64,000 nt of DNA from Streptomyces sp. SCL15-4 (GCF_033366695.1 NZ_JAOBTQ010000001.1:682001-746000); one strand, 5' to 3'. Counted from the stretch's first letter, positions 1 through 9,031 are shown. Notes: generated from the sequence alone by a model not told the origin. Program-made: numbers and translations.

Positions 1-312
1 GAAACCGCTGTACCCGGCCGAGACGTGCACCTCCTCGGCGCCCGCCTCGGCCGCCACCCGGCACACCTCCGCCACCAGGTCGCCGGAGCGCACCACCAGC
101 CGGCCGCCCCGCTCGCGCAGCGAGGCGTCCAGGTCCACCAGGCAGTCCTCGAGGAACGCGCGGCGGTTGGGCGCGGCGAATCCGGCCTCCTCCACGGCGC
201 GGTCCCGCACGAACAGCGGGACGACGGCGTCGGCGGCGGCCAGGGCCGCGCGCAGCGGCGGATGGTCGTGCAGGCGCAGGTCGGCGGTGAACAGGACGAC
301 CGAGACACGCAT
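1..312 (-). CDS. phr: Deoxyribodipyrimidine photolyase, N-terminal part (cut by window start)
   Basis: Reading down from the ATG at 312, the protein begins MRVSVVLFTADLRLHDHPPL, the beta-strand and loop that open the DNA photolyase / cryptochrome alpha/beta domain. It continues through AVVPLFVRD and an RRAFLEDCLVDLDASLRERG helix, typical of CPD photolyases. Only about 104 residues are inside the window; the FAD-binding helical domain lies outside. Photolyases use blue light and FADH- to split pyrimidine dimers. The start is 5 nt after the stop of the upstream SDR gene, so the two are almost certainly one transcript. In Streptomyces, photolyase genes often sit near light-induced carotenoid genes, but none is visible here. 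A cryptochrome-like protein cannot be excluded from the N-terminus alone. Confidence 0.85.
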   Translation of the reverse strand, partial: MRVSVVLFTADLRLHDHPPLRAALAAADAVVPLFVRDRAVEEAGFAAPNRRAFLEDCLVDLDASLRERGGRLVVRSGDLVAEVCRVAAEAGAEEVHVSAGYSGF

Positions 313-317
313 GGGCG

Positions 318-1871
318 TCAGCCTCTTCCGGAGGGGCGCCGGGACCCGGTGCCCGCGCCGCCGGGTGGCGGTGCCGTGCGCTCGGCGGTGCGGACGATGT
401 TGCGGGCCATGCCGCCGAAGACGACCGCGTGCCAGGGCGAGACGCCCCACCAGTACAGATGGCCGAGGAGCCCGTGCGGGTGGAACAGTGCCCGCTGCCG
501 GTACCGGACGGGTGCGCCGTCGCCGCCGTCCACGTACATCTCCAGCCAGGCCAGGCCGGGCAGCCGCATCTCGGCGCGCAGCCGCAGCAGCCGGCCCCGT
601 TCGATCTCCTCGACCCGCCAGAAGTCCAGGGAGTCACCGGCCCGCAGGCGCCGGGCGTCCCGCCGGCCCCGGCGCAGGCCCACGCCGCCGACGAGCCGGT
701 CGAGCCGGCCGCGCACGGCCCAGGCCAACGGGAAGGAGTACCAGCCGTTCTCGCCGCCGATGCCCTCGATGACGTCCCACAACGCCTCCCGGGAGACGTC
801 GGCGCCGCGTTCGCGCACGTCGGTGTAGAGGCTGCCGCCCGCCCAGTCGGGGTCGGTGGGCAGCGGGTCGCTGGGCGCGCCGGGCACGGAAGCCGACGAC
901 CACCTGGTGCTCACCTGGGCGTCGCGGACGCGCTGGAGGGCCAGCCGGACGGCGTCGTCGAAGCCGATCGGGTGGCCCGGCGGGCTGGGCACGTACCGTT
1001 CGATGTCGTTCTCGCGGCACACCACCTCGTGGCGCAGGGACTCGGTCAGGGGACGGGCGATCGAGGCCGGGACCGGCGTCACCAGGCCCACCCAGTGGCT
1101 GGACAGCCCGGGCGTAAGGACGGGCACGGGCAGGATCAGCCGCCGGGGCAGGCCCGCCACGCGGGCGTAGCGACGCATCATGCCGACGTACGTCAGCACC
1201 TCCGGGCCGCCGATGTCGAAGGCGCGGTGCACCTCGCGGGGCAGGCGGGCGCAGCCGGTCAGCAGGCGCAGCACGTCGCGTACGGCGATGGGCTGGATCC
1301 GGGTGCGCACCCAGCGCGGGGTGATCATCACCGGCAGCCGCTCGGTGAGGTAGCGCAGCATCTCGAAGCTGGCGGAGCCGGAGCCGATGATCACGGCGGC
1401 GCGCAGCACGGCCGTGGGGACGCCCGAGGCGAGCAGGACCCGGCCGACCTCGGCGCGGGAGCGCAGATGCGGCGACAGCTCGTCTTCGGGCACGGACGCG
1501 GGGGTCAGCCCGCCGAGGTAGACGAGCCGGCCGACGCCGGCCCGTCGGGCCTCGCTGCCGAAGATCCGGGCCGCCGCGCGATCGGTGTCCTCGAAACCGC
1601 GGCCGGTGCCGAGGGCGTGCACGAGGTAGTAGGCCACGTCCACGCCGTCCATCGCCCGTGCCACCGACGCGGCGTCGGTCACGTCGCCCTGGAGGATCTC
1701 CACCTGCCCGGCCCAGGGGTGGTCGCGCAGCTTGGCCGGGGTGCGGACCAGGCAGCGCACCCGGTGTCCCGCGCCGAGCAGCTCCGGCACCAGCCGGCCG
1801 CCGATGTAGCCGGTGGCACCGGTCACCAGGCAGCCGAGACCGCCGCCCGCCGCTGTGGTGTCGTCGCTCAT
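318..1871 (-). CDS. SDR-type NAD(P)-binding protein with C-terminal DUF2867-like domain
   Basis: The protein has 517 residues. The first ~300 form an extended SDR / NmrA-like Rossmann fold: GATGYIGGRL is the glycine-rich nucleotide loop near residues 18-27, GDVTD follows, and a YYLVHALG segment replaces the usual YxxxK region. The last ~150 residues (WDVIEGIGGENGWYSFP onward, ending near LYWWGVSPWHAVVFGGM) match the DUF2867 domain often fused to such folds. Members are usually annotated as NAD(P)H-binding epimerase-like proteins of unknown substrate. It is 5 nt upstream of the photolyase gene and likely co-transcribed, so a role in a light or redox response is possible. That role is inferred only from the neighbour. 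Confidence 0.8.
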   Translation of the reverse strand: MSDDTTAAGGGLGCLVTGATGYIGGRLVPELLGAGHRVRCLVRTPAKLRDHPWAGQVEILQGDVTDAASVARAMDGVDVAYYLVHALGTGRGFEDTDRAAARIFGSEARRAGVGRLVYLGGLTPASVPEDELSPHLRSRAEVGRVLLASGVPTAVLRAAVIIGSGSASFEMLRYLTERLPVMITPRWVRTRIQPIAVRDVLRLLTGCARLPREVHRAFDIGGPEVLTYVGMMRRYARVAGLPRRLILPVPVLTPGLSSHWVGLVTPVPASIARPLTESLRHEVVCRENDIERYVPSPPGHPIGFDDAVRLALQRVRDAQVSTRWSSASVPGAPSDPLPTDPDWAGGSLYTDVRERGADVSREALWDVIEGIGGENGWYSFPLAWAVRGRLDRLVGGVGLRRGRRDARRLRAGDSLDFWRVEEIERGRLLRLRAEMRLPGLAWLEMYVDGGDGAPVRYRQRALFHPHGLLGHLYWWGVSPWHAVVFGGMARNIVRTAERTAPPPGGAGTGSRRPSGRG

Positions 1872-2063
1872 GGTCGCTCCCGCCGTCGCCGGTCCCTCGT
1901 CTCCACCGTGCGGGCCGCGCGCCCGGCCGCGCCCGGACGCGGGCCGATCGGGTGACGGGCGGGGTCGTACGGGGGTGCGCGTCGCGGTCCGTTCCGCGCG
2001 CCGGGGGCCGCGGGCCGGGGAAATTCAGCGGCGGTTTCCGAAAGCAGGTGGTAGACAGCCCGG

Positions 2064-2837
2064 GTGCGAAACACACCTGAGTTTTCCGGTCTGCTGCGGC
2101 TGATCGACGAACGGGCCGTCGCGTTCCGGGCCGCTGTCTCCTCCGCGTCCAGCCTCGACGTGCGGGTGCCGCCCTGCCCCGACTGGACGCTGTTCGACCT
2201 GGCACGGCACCTGGGCGGGGGGCACCGGTTCTGGGCCGCCGTCGTCGGCGCGGGGCCTGCCGGGGCTCCGCCGGTCGAGCGGGCGGCCGTCTCGGACGCG
2301 CCCCGGGACCGCGACGCCCTGCTGGCCTGGTCGGCCGAGTCGACGCGGCGGCTGCTCGGCGCGCTGCGCGAGGCGGGCCCGGACGCCGGCTGCTGGACCT
2401 GGTGGGGGGCGTCGGCGTCGCCGCGGACCTCCGGGGCCGTCGCCCGGCACCAGGTGCAGGAGATCTCGGTGCACACCTACGACGCCCAGCTCGCCGTGGG
2501 CGATCCGCGGCCGCTGCCGGACGAGGCGGCGCTCGACGGCGTCGACGAGTTCCTGTCCACCTGCTGCACGACGACGAGCGCCTGGCCGCACGAGCCCGCC
2601 GTCGTCGACTACCACGCCACCGAGGGCCTCTCCTGGCGGTTGACGCTGTCCGCCGACGGCGCGCGGGCCACCCGTCTGCCCGCATCCGGCGCCGCGCCCG
2701 CCGCCGATGCCGCCGCCCGGGGCGCGGCCGGTGAGCTGGTCCTCGCCCTGCACGGCCGTGTCCCGGTGGACTCCCTGGAGCTCGACGGCGACCGCCGGCT
2801 GTTCGACCTGCTCTACGCCTGGGAACCGGAGGATTAG
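2064..2837 (+). CDS. Maleylpyruvate isomerase family (mycothiol-dependent-like) protein
   Basis: 257 residues starting from GTG. The N-terminal ~140 residues fit the MDMPI_N / DinB-like four-helix fold: FSGLLRLIDERAVAFRAAV, then the CPDWTLFDLARHLG signature around residues 39-52, then a second histidine in GAVARHQVQEISVHTYDAQ. These are the usual metal-binding histidine helices of the actinobacterial TIGR03083-type family. A smaller C-terminal domain ends the protein. Characterised relatives isomerise maleylpyruvate using mycothiol, but most paralogs have unknown substrates. It diverges from the SDR gene across ~190 nt and converges on the YceI-like remnant. The family call is firm; the reaction is not. 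Confidence 0.8.
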   Translation: MRNTPEFSGLLRLIDERAVAFRAAVSSASSLDVRVPPCPDWTLFDLARHLGGGHRFWAAVVGAGPAGAPPVERAAVSDAPRDRDALLAWSAESTRRLLGALREAGPDAGCWTWWGASASPRTSGAVARHQVQEISVHTYDAQLAVGDPRPLPDEAALDGVDEFLSTCCTTTSAWPHEPAVVDYHATEGLSWRLTLSADGARATRLPASGAAPAADAAARGAAGELVLALHGRVPVDSLELDGDRRLFDLLYAWEPED

Positions 2838-2874
2838 GAGGCGGCTGTGGAAGCCGGGGTCGCCGCCTGGGCCA

Positions 2875-3512
2875 GGAGTCCTGCCGTGGGCGGAGAGGAC
2901 CGTACGGTCATTGCCCCAGGGGTCGCGGGCGTGGCCGAGGCAGTCCACCTCCAGGGTCACCGGGCGGGTGACGTCCTTGATGGTCAGGTCGCCGGTGAGC
3001 GTGCCGCGCTCGCCGTCCCACGTCACCGCGGTGGAGACGGAGGCGGCCTTCGGGTGCTTCTTCGCGCCGAAGGAGTCCGCCGAGCGCAGGTGGTCGTCGC
3101 GCGCCTGGTCACCGCTGTCCGCGCCGGCCATGTCATGACGGCACTGACCTTGCCGTCCCCGGGCCGCTCGCCGATCTCCAGGACGGCGTCCACGCCGGTG
3201 AACCGGCCGCGGACCTTGGTCAGCATGAAGTGCCGTGCCGGGGAGCCGACTCGGCGTGTCCGGGGTCGATCTTCCAGATGCCGGCGGCGGGCAGTTCCAC
3301 GCCGTCGACCGCGCGGGGCGCGGAAGTGGTCGTGCCGGAGCCGGCGCACCGGCTGTCGGCGCAGTACACGGCGACCTCCGCCTCCTTGCCGGGGAGCAGA
3401 CCGGGCGCCGCTCGTCGACCTGGTCGTGCGGCAGGTTGAGCGCGCCGGGCAGGTGCTTCTCGGCGTAGAACCGGGCGGGCGCGCGTGGCCCACACGCCCG
3501 CCGACATCAGCC
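2875..3512 (-). pseudogene. Decayed rhodanese - YceI fusion gene with several frameshifts
   Basis: On the minus strand, pieces of one protein lie in order but in different frames. First comes a rhodanese piece (PARFYAEKHLPGALNLPHDQ, then LLPGKEAEVAVYCADSRC after a frame change). Then comes a linker and the start of a YceI beta-barrel (AAGIWKIDPGHAES), another frame change to ARHFMLTKVRGRFTGVDAVL, and another to GTLTGDLTIKDVTRPVTLEV and DPWGNDRTVLSAHGR. The family's last ~40 residues are absent and the piece runs into the 3' end of the isomerase-like gene. I count at least three frame changes plus loss of both ends. YceI proteins are lipocalin-like polyprenol binders; rhodaneses handle sulfane sulfur. 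Confidence 0.75.
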
Positions 3513-3556
3513 ACCCGTCCGCGGATCGGGCCGGATGACCGCCGACGCGGCGGTGC

Positions 3557-4492
3557 TCAGCGCGGCAGCACCCAGCCCGGCGTCCAGGTACCGGCGGCGT
3601 CGTGGCCGGCCCCGGTGGCGGCGAGGTGGGCGCGCAGAGCGGTCAGCGCCGGGTGGGGGTTGTCGCGGTGCCAGAGGAGGGAGTGCGGGTAGACGGGGGT
3701 CGGGTCGGTCACCGGGATGCGGCGCAGGCCGTGCCCGGCGGGCCAGACGAGGCGGGTGTGTCCGCCCATGAAGGTGGCCAGGGCCGGGGTGTCGGCGACG
3801 GTGTCCAGGAGCGCGTCGGAGCCGAAGTTGGGTCCGGTCGCCTCGATGGTGAGACCGAACTCCGCGACGAGGTCGTCGTAGTAGGCGGCCCACTCGGTGC
3901 CGGGGACGACGCCCGGCATCCAGATGCGGTGCCCGGCGAGCCGCGCGAGGGGCACGGAGCGGGCGCCGGCCAGGGCATGGGCGGGGCCGGTGAGGAGTTC
4001 GAGCGGTTCGTCGAGCACCCGCACGGACTCGATGTCCTCGGGAAGGGGCCGGCCGGGCGCGGCCACGGCGCGGAAGGACGCGTCGATCTCGCCGGACCGG
4101 AGGGCGGCGACGGCCGTCTCGATGTCGAGCAGCCACATCACGTCCAGCTCGATCTCGGGGTGCGCGCGGTGGAAGGCCCGCATCAGGCCCGACGCCGCGC
4201 CGCGCGAGGCGATCACGTCGACGCGCAGCGGACGGCGGCCGGTGCGCACGGAGGTGACCGCTCGCTCGGCGACGCGCAGCAGCTCGCGCGCGTGCGGGAG
4301 GAACGCCTGCCCGTCGATGGTGAGTTCGGCGCCGCGCGGAGTGCGGGTGAACAGCCGCACCCCGAGGCTCCGCTCCAGCGCGGCGACGCGCTTGGAGACG
4401 GCCTGCTGGGTGAGCGACAGCTCGGCGGCGGCCCCTTGGAACTGCCCCGCGTCGGCGACGGCCAGGAAGGTCCGGACGGTGTCGAGGTCCAT
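3557..4492 (-). CDS. LysR-family transcriptional regulator
   Basis: 311 residues. The winged HTH is at the N-terminus: LDTVRTFLAVADAGQFQGAA, then LSLTQQAVSKRVAALERSLG, then LFTRTPRGAELT. The substrate-binding domain follows from about residue 88 (LRVDVIASRGAASGLMRAFH onward). Length and layout are standard for LysR. It diverges from the MFS gene starting at 4621, and a 21-bp inverted repeat lies in the 128-nt gap, so it probably controls itself and the exporter. The inducer is not predictable from sequence. Confidence 0.9.
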   Translation of the reverse strand: MDLDTVRTFLAVADAGQFQGAAAELSLTQQAVSKRVAALERSLGVRLFTRTPRGAELTIDGQAFLPHARELLRVAERAVTSVRTGRRPLRVDVIASRGAASGLMRAFHRAHPEIELDVMWLLDIETAVAALRSGEIDASFRAVAAPGRPLPEDIESVRVLDEPLELLTGPAHALAGARSVPLARLAGHRIWMPGVVPGTEWAAYYDDLVAEFGLTIEATGPNFGSDALLDTVADTPALATFMGGHTRLVWPAGHGLRRIPVTDPTPVYPHSLLWHRDNPHPALTALRAHLAATGAGHDAAGTWTPGWVLPR

Positions 4493-4506
4493 GCGGACAC
4501 CCTAAG

Positions 4507-4527
4507 ACCACAACCACCGGTTGTGGT
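4507..4527. promoter_or_regulatory. Perfect inverted repeat between lysR and MFS genes (operator candidate)
   Basis: ACCACAACC and GGTTGTGGT form a perfect 9-3-9 inverted repeat 15 nt upstream of the LysR start and ~94 nt upstream of the MFS start. The position is what is expected for LysR autoregulation with control of the divergent gene. It is not a strong terminator because no T-run follows on either side. Confidence 0.6.
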
Positions 4528-4620
4528 GTGCGGCTCGGCGGTTGTTTGATCCCGAGGCTTGGCGCTCGCTTTGATGCTCCCGGACGCGGTTCGGTTGTGC
4601 GGAGGCGAGGGGACTCGGGT

Positions 4621-5892
4621 ATGAGGAGCGGGCAGCACCGGCTGGGAGGTCCGCGCGGACACCGGCTGGGGCGGCGGTTCGGGTGGCTCTGGGCGGCGTA
4701 CGGGACCAGCGCGCTCGGCACCTGGCTCGCCTTCGGCGCGTTCCCGCTGATCGCCGTCCGGGTGCTGCACGCGGGACCGGCCGAGGTCGCCGCGCTCTCC
4801 TCCGTGGGGGCCGCGGTGGGCGCGGCCGTGGCGGTGCCGCTCGGTCCGTGGGTGGAGTTCCGCCGCAAGCGGCCGGTGCTGATCGCGATGGACCTGGTGC
4901 GGTGCGCGGCGCTGCTGACGGTCCCGGCCGCGTTCGCGCTCGGTGTCCTCACCTTCCCGCAGCTGCTGCTGGTCTCGGTCGTCGTGGCGGCGGCCGACAT
5001 CACCTTCCGCACGGCCTCGGGCGCGTATCTGAAGACGCTGCTGCCGGCCGGAGACCTGCTCACCGCCCAGGCCCGGTTCGAGTCCACGGCATGGACGACC
5101 ACGATCGTCGGGCCGCCGCTGGGCGGCGCGGCGATCGGGCTCCTCGGCCCGGTGGCGACGGTGGTGGCCGACGCCGTCAGCTATCTGCTCTCGGCCCTGG
5201 GCATCCGCGCGATGGGCGGCCCCGAGGCGCGGCCGGAGCACCGGCGGGCCGCGCGCATGCGGGCCGGGGACCTGCTCGACGGCTGGCGGTACGTCCTCGC
5301 GGACGCGGCGCTGCGTCCGCTGATCCTCAACGCCGCCCTGTTCAACGGTCTGGTGATGGCCGCCGAACCGCTGCTGGCCGTCCTGATGCTGGGCCGCCTC
5401 GGGTTCACGCCGTGGGAGTACGGCCTCGCCTTCGCCGCGCCGTCCCTCGGCGGACTGGCCGGCTCCCGGCTGGCCCGGCCGCTCGTCACCCGGTTCGGGC
5501 AGCACCGGGTCCTGGTCTGGTCCGGGGCCCTGCGCGCGCTCTGGCCCGTCGGCCTGGCGTTCCCGGGTCCGGGCGGCGGAGGGCTGCTGCTGGTGATGGG
5601 TGTCGAGCTGGGGCTCGTCTTCTGCTGCGGGGTGTTCAACCCCGTCTGCGCCGCCTACCGTCTCGAGCGCACCGCGCCCGACCGGGTCGCCCGCACGCTG
5701 TCCGCGTGGACGGTGACGACCAAGGCCTCGACCGCGCTCCTGACGGCCGTGGGGGGTGTCCTCGGCGGCCTGCTCGGTCCGCGCACGGCCCTCGGACTGG
5801 CCGGCGTGCTCGTGCTGGCGACCCCGCTGCTCCTGCCCCGCCGCGCGGCAGCGTCCCGCCCCGCGCCGGAACCGGTACCGAACCGCGCCTGA
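4621..5892 (+). CDS. MFS transporter (12-TM, drug-export-like)
   Basis: 423 residues from the ATG at 4621. An in-frame upstream extension to 4528 is possible but would overlap the operator region. Hydrophobic segments repeat along the whole length, starting at FGWLWAAYGTSALGTWLAFG. A basic cytoplasmic loop EFRRKRPVLIAMD lies between TM2 and TM3, as in the MFS A-motif loop. The layout resembles MFS members of the enterobactin-exporter-like MFS_3 group. It diverges from a LysR regulator that probably controls it. The substrate is unknown; antibiotic or metabolite efflux is an inference from the regulator / exporter pairing. Confidence 0.8.
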   Translation: MRSGQHRLGGPRGHRLGRRFGWLWAAYGTSALGTWLAFGAFPLIAVRVLHAGPAEVAALSSVGAAVGAAVAVPLGPWVEFRRKRPVLIAMDLVRCAALLTVPAAFALGVLTFPQLLLVSVVVAAADITFRTASGAYLKTLLPAGDLLTAQARFESTAWTTTIVGPPLGGAAIGLLGPVATVVADAVSYLLSALGIRAMGGPEARPEHRRAARMRAGDLLDGWRYVLADAALRPLILNAALFNGLVMAAEPLLAVLMLGRLGFTPWEYGLAFAAPSLGGLAGSRLARPLVTRFGQHRVLVWSGALRALWPVGLAFPGPGGGGLLLVMGVELGLVFCCGVFNPVCAAYRLERTAPDRVARTLSAWTVTTKASTALLTAVGGVLGGLLGPRTALGLAGVLVLATPLLLPRRAAASRPAPEPVPNRA

Positions 5893-6250
5893 CGGGCCGG
5901 CCCGCCGGGCGGTACGAGAAGAGATCGCCGAAGCAGCCACCGGCGCGCTGTTCGCGGCGCGGCGCTTCGAGACGACATCCGTGGACGGCATCGCTGCGTC
6001 CGCCGGCCCCTCTCGGCGCAGTGTCTTCCGCTGCTTCGCCACCGAGGAGCAGATCGGCTTCGGCGAGTTCGGCCTCGTCCGCGACGCCCTGCCCGCCACC
6101 TCGCGCGCGCGTCCGGCCGACGACCCGGCGTGGACCTCGCCGCGCCGCGCGTTCGACGCGCTGGCGGCCCGTGCGACGACACGACGTGGACGGCAGTGTC
6201 GTGGCCGAGGAGTTCCGCACCCGTCACGGCTGTACGAGGGTGTCCTGACC
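5893..6250 (+). pseudogene. TetR-type regulator remnant
   Basis: Directly after the MFS stop the plus strand encodes a recognisable TetR HTH: REEIAEAATGALFAARRFE, then TTSVDGIAASAGPSRRSVF, then RCFATEEQIGFGEFGLV. There is no start codon with a ribosome site, and the frame is lost after about residue 85: the later piece SVVAEEFRTRHG lies in another frame and stops near 6248. A full TetR protein would need ~190 residues. I read it as a truncated, frameshifted regulator gene. A single sequencing indel would not restore the missing C-terminal domain. Confidence 0.6.
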
Positions 6251-6318
6251 CGACGGCGCCCGGCGGACGAGCGGTGCGCGCAAGGACGTCGTCCCCTGGC
6301 GCGCACCGTCGGCGCCGC

Positions 6319-7017
6319 CTACCAGGGCAGTTCGTCGCCGTCCTCCTGGAAGGTGCCGGTGGGGCCGTCCTTGCCCAGGGTCGCCATGCGGACGACGACT
6401 TCGGCACTCTCCTGGACCGGGCGCCCGCCCGGGAAGCCGGCCGTGAAATCGGTGGCGGTGAAGCCGGGTTCGACGGCGTTCACCTTGAACTCGGGCAGCG
6501 CCTTGGCGTATTGGACGGTGAGCATGGAGACGGCCGCCTTGCTCGCCCCGTACGCGATGAAGGCATAACGCGACTGGCGGCGCTCGGGGTTGGTGACGGC
6601 CCAGAACGAGCCGAGCGCGCTGGAGACGTTCACCACGACCGGGTTGTCCGACCGGCGCAGCAGCGGGAGCGCGGCCTGGGTGACGCGGACGACGCCGATC
6701 ACGTTGGTCTCGAACACGGCCTGTGCTCCGGCGGCGGTGACGCCGTCCGCGCCGAGGGTGTGGTCGGCGATGCCGGCGTTGTTGACCAGGACGTCGAGCC
6801 GGCCCTCGTGCTCCTCGATCACGCGTACGGCGTCCTGGACCGACGTGTCGTCGGTGACGTCGAGCCGTACGAACCGGGCGCCGAGCCCGGCCGCCGCGGC
6901 CTGCCCGCGCTCCAGGTCGCGGGCGCCGATGTAGACGGTGTGCCCCTCCTTGATCAGCCGGCGGGCGGTCTCGTGTCCGATGCCCTTGTTCGCTCCGGTG
7001 ACGAGTGTCACGGTCAT
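6319..7017 (-). CDS. Short-chain dehydrogenase/reductase
   Basis: 232 residues with classical SDR motifs: TGANKGIG nucleotide loop at residues 7-14, LDVLVNNAG near 74-82, catalytic Ser in VVNVSSALGSF and YGASK at about 160-164. The C-terminal part is short, ending QEDGDELPW, a pattern common in Streptomyces carbonyl-reductase-like SDRs. It diverges from an XRE regulator at 7155 with a 137-nt intergenic region, and such XRE / SDR pairs are common. The substrate is unknown. Confidence 0.9.
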   Translation of the reverse strand: MTVTLVTGANKGIGHETARRLIKEGHTVYIGARDLERGQAAAAGLGARFVRLDVTDDTSVQDAVRVIEEHEGRLDVLVNNAGIADHTLGADGVTAAGAQAVFETNVIGVVRVTQAALPLLRRSDNPVVVNVSSALGSFWAVTNPERRQSRYAFIAYGASKAAVSMLTVQYAKALPEFKVNAVEPGFTATDFTAGFPGGRPVQESAEVVVRMATLGKDGPTGTFQEDGDELPW

Positions 7018-7154
7018 GCCGGGTGTGTCCTCTCTTCGACGGACCAGTTCGTGGCCCGATCGTCCGGCCCGGCACGGCGTCGAGGCAGAGCCCCCGTGAT
7101 CCTGGGGGTGACAGGACCAGGCAGGCGCCCGAGGATCCGCCTACGCTCCCCTCC

Positions 7155-8051
7155 ATGACCCACGACACGAACATGCTCGGCGAGTATCTGCGCGCCCGCC
7201 GCGAACTCGTCACGCCGGCCAGTGTCGGTCTGCCCCGGCTCGGTGTCCGTCGCGTTCCCGGCCTGCGCCGCGAGGAGGTCGCGCTGCTCGCCGGGATCAG
7301 CACCGACTACTACCTGCGCCTGGAACAGGGCCGCGACCGCAACCCGTCCGTCCAGGTGCTCGAATCGCTCGCCCGGGTGCTCCAGCTCGACGACGCCGGT
7401 ACCGCGTATCTGCTCGGCCTGGGCTCCGACCGGCCCCGCCGCAAACGCCGCCGGCCCCGCAAGGAGGCCGTGCCCGCCGGAATCCGGGGGCTCCTGGACT
7501 CCCTGGCACAGCCGGCCTTCCTCGAAGGCCGCTGCTTCGACGTGCTGGCGGCCAACCCGCTGGCGACGGCGCTCTCACCGCGTCTGGTCGCCGGCCGCAA
7601 CCGGCTGCGCGACGTGTTCCTCGATCCGGCCGAGCGGTCCCTCTACCCGGCCTGGGAGGAGGCCACGGCCGGACTGGTCGCCGGGTTCCGCCAGTCGGTC
7701 GGCACGGACACCGACGATCCGCGGTTCATCGAGCTGGTGGGCGAACTGTCGCTCGCCAGCGACCGCTTCCGCCGGCTGTGGGCGCGCCATGACGTCCGCT
7801 CCCGCGAAGGCGCCTCCGTCACACTCGACCATCCTCAGGTCGGCGCGCTCACACTGAACCGGGAGAAACTCGTGGTCTCCGGATCGGCCGGTCTGGTCCT
7901 CGTCGTCTACCACGCCGACCGGGGCGGCGAGAACGCCGAGAAGCTCGGCCTGCTGTCCTCCTACCAGGCCGCCCCTGTGACCGAGGCCCCCGCGAACCGG
8001 ACCGCCCGGCCGACCCGCGACGATCAGCGCAGGAGGCCGGCACCCCGGTGA
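7155..8051 (+). CDS. XRE-family regulator with MmyB-like ligand domain
   Basis: 298 residues from the ATG at 7155. An N-terminal Cro/CI-type HTH (LGEYLRARRELV, then VPGLRREEVALLAGISTDYY, then LEQGRDRNPS) is followed by the MmyB-like PAS-type domain, recognisable by LAQPAFLEGRCFDVLAANPL and SDRFRRLWARHDVR. This architecture is a frequent actinobacterial regulator of an adjacent divergent oxidoreductase gene, here the SDR at 6319-7017. The longer in-frame extension upstream of 7155 would run through the promoter region and is less likely. The C-terminal ~25 residues are basic and disordered. Confidence 0.85.
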   Translation: MTHDTNMLGEYLRARRELVTPASVGLPRLGVRRVPGLRREEVALLAGISTDYYLRLEQGRDRNPSVQVLESLARVLQLDDAGTAYLLGLGSDRPRRKRRRPRKEAVPAGIRGLLDSLAQPAFLEGRCFDVLAANPLATALSPRLVAGRNRLRDVFLDPAERSLYPAWEEATAGLVAGFRQSVGTDTDDPRFIELVGELSLASDRFRRLWARHDVRSREGASVTLDHPQVGALTLNREKLVVSGSAGLVLVVYHADRGGENAEKLGLLSSYQAAPVTEAPANRTARPTRDDQRRRPAPR

Positions 8052-8107
8052 CTCCGCGAGAGAACTCCGAGGACCTGCGCGCTTCCCTTCCCGCGTCGTC
8101 AAAGGAA

Positions 8108-8140
8108 TGACCGGCGGTCGGTCAGTGGTCGGGAACCGAC
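8108..8140. promoter_or_regulatory. Two inverted repeats upstream of tetR (operator candidates)
   Basis: TGACC and GGTCA are arranged 5-7-5 at 8108-8124, and GTCGG-GAA-CCGAC at 8128-8140 is a second perfect repeat. An AT-rich ATATATT patch at 8151 follows, before the TetR start at 8204. Position and symmetry suit TetR autoregulation. Confidence 0.45.
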
Positions 8141-8203
8141 GGGTGGTCAGATATATTGGGCGCTCTGACCGGGCTCCACGAGACCGCTCGAACGGAGGTG
8201 GGC

Positions 8204-8842
8204 ATGCCGGCGACGACGCGGAGGAAGCGAGTCACCAAGAGCCCCGACGACCGCAGGGACGACATCCTGCGCGCAGGGCAACGCGTGTTCGGCACAACGG
8301 GATTCGAGCGCGCCACCATCTCCGAGCTGGCGGACGCGGCCGAGATCGGCAAGGGCACCTTCTACCTGTACTTCGCGTCCAAGGACCATCTCCTCGGCGC
8401 CCTGTGGGAGCGCTATGTCGACGCCATCGTCTCCACGACGCAGGAGATCCTGGACGAGAGCGACGACTGGTGGCCCACCATCGACCGGGTGATGAGCGCC
8501 CTCGTCGGACACGCCGTCGAGAACGCCGAACTGCACCGGATCGTCTACGGCTCGGCCAACGCCAAGGCGCTGGAGCTGTGCCGGCAGGCCGATCAGCGGG
8601 TCATCGACCTGATGTGCGAGTTCGTCGAGCAGGGCACGGACGCCGGCGCGTTCCAGGCCGGCGACACCCGCGCCGCCTTCCGGATGGCCTACCACGCGGC
8701 CGACGGACTGCTGGACGACCTCATCGGCCAGGGCGGCGAAGGCGTCGGCATCGAGGAGCGCCGGGTGATCGGCATGGTCCTGGAGCTGGTGCACCGCGCG
8801 CTGGGCGATCACCAGTACCGGCCCGAGTTCGCGCGCGGCTGA
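8204..8842 (+). CDS. TetR/AcrR-family transcriptional regulator
   Basis: 212 residues from the ATG at 8204, preceded by GGAGGTGGGC. The TetR HTH covers RRDDILRAGQRVFGTTGFER, then ATISELADAAEIGKGTFYLY and FASKDHLLGALWERY. A helical ligand-binding domain fills the rest (EILDESDDWWPTIDRVMSAL onward). No obvious target is adjacent: downstream, ~190 nt without a gene separates it from the convergent PAP2 gene. It may act mainly on itself through the repeats at 8108-8140 or on genes elsewhere. Confidence 0.88.
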   Translation: MPATTRRKRVTKSPDDRRDDILRAGQRVFGTTGFERATISELADAAEIGKGTFYLYFASKDHLLGALWERYVDAIVSTTQEILDESDDWWPTIDRVMSALVGHAVENAELHRIVYGSANAKALELCRQADQRVIDLMCEFVEQGTDAGAFQAGDTRAAFRMAYHAADGLLDDLIGQGGEGVGIEERRVIGMVLELVHRALGDHQYRPEFARG

Positions 8843-9031
8843 ACTCGGCGGAGACAAACGCTCGTTGTGCGGCGGCCGGGCATCCTAGGCCGGACCACCG
8901 CCGCCAGGGGCATGACGGCGATGCACGACCGGTCCGCCGATCACCCGCCGCCCCGCCCAGCTTGACCGCAGCGCTCCCGGTGTCCGGCGCGGGGCCGCCG
9001 CCCGGCGCGCGCCCGCTGCCCGAGCCGCCGT

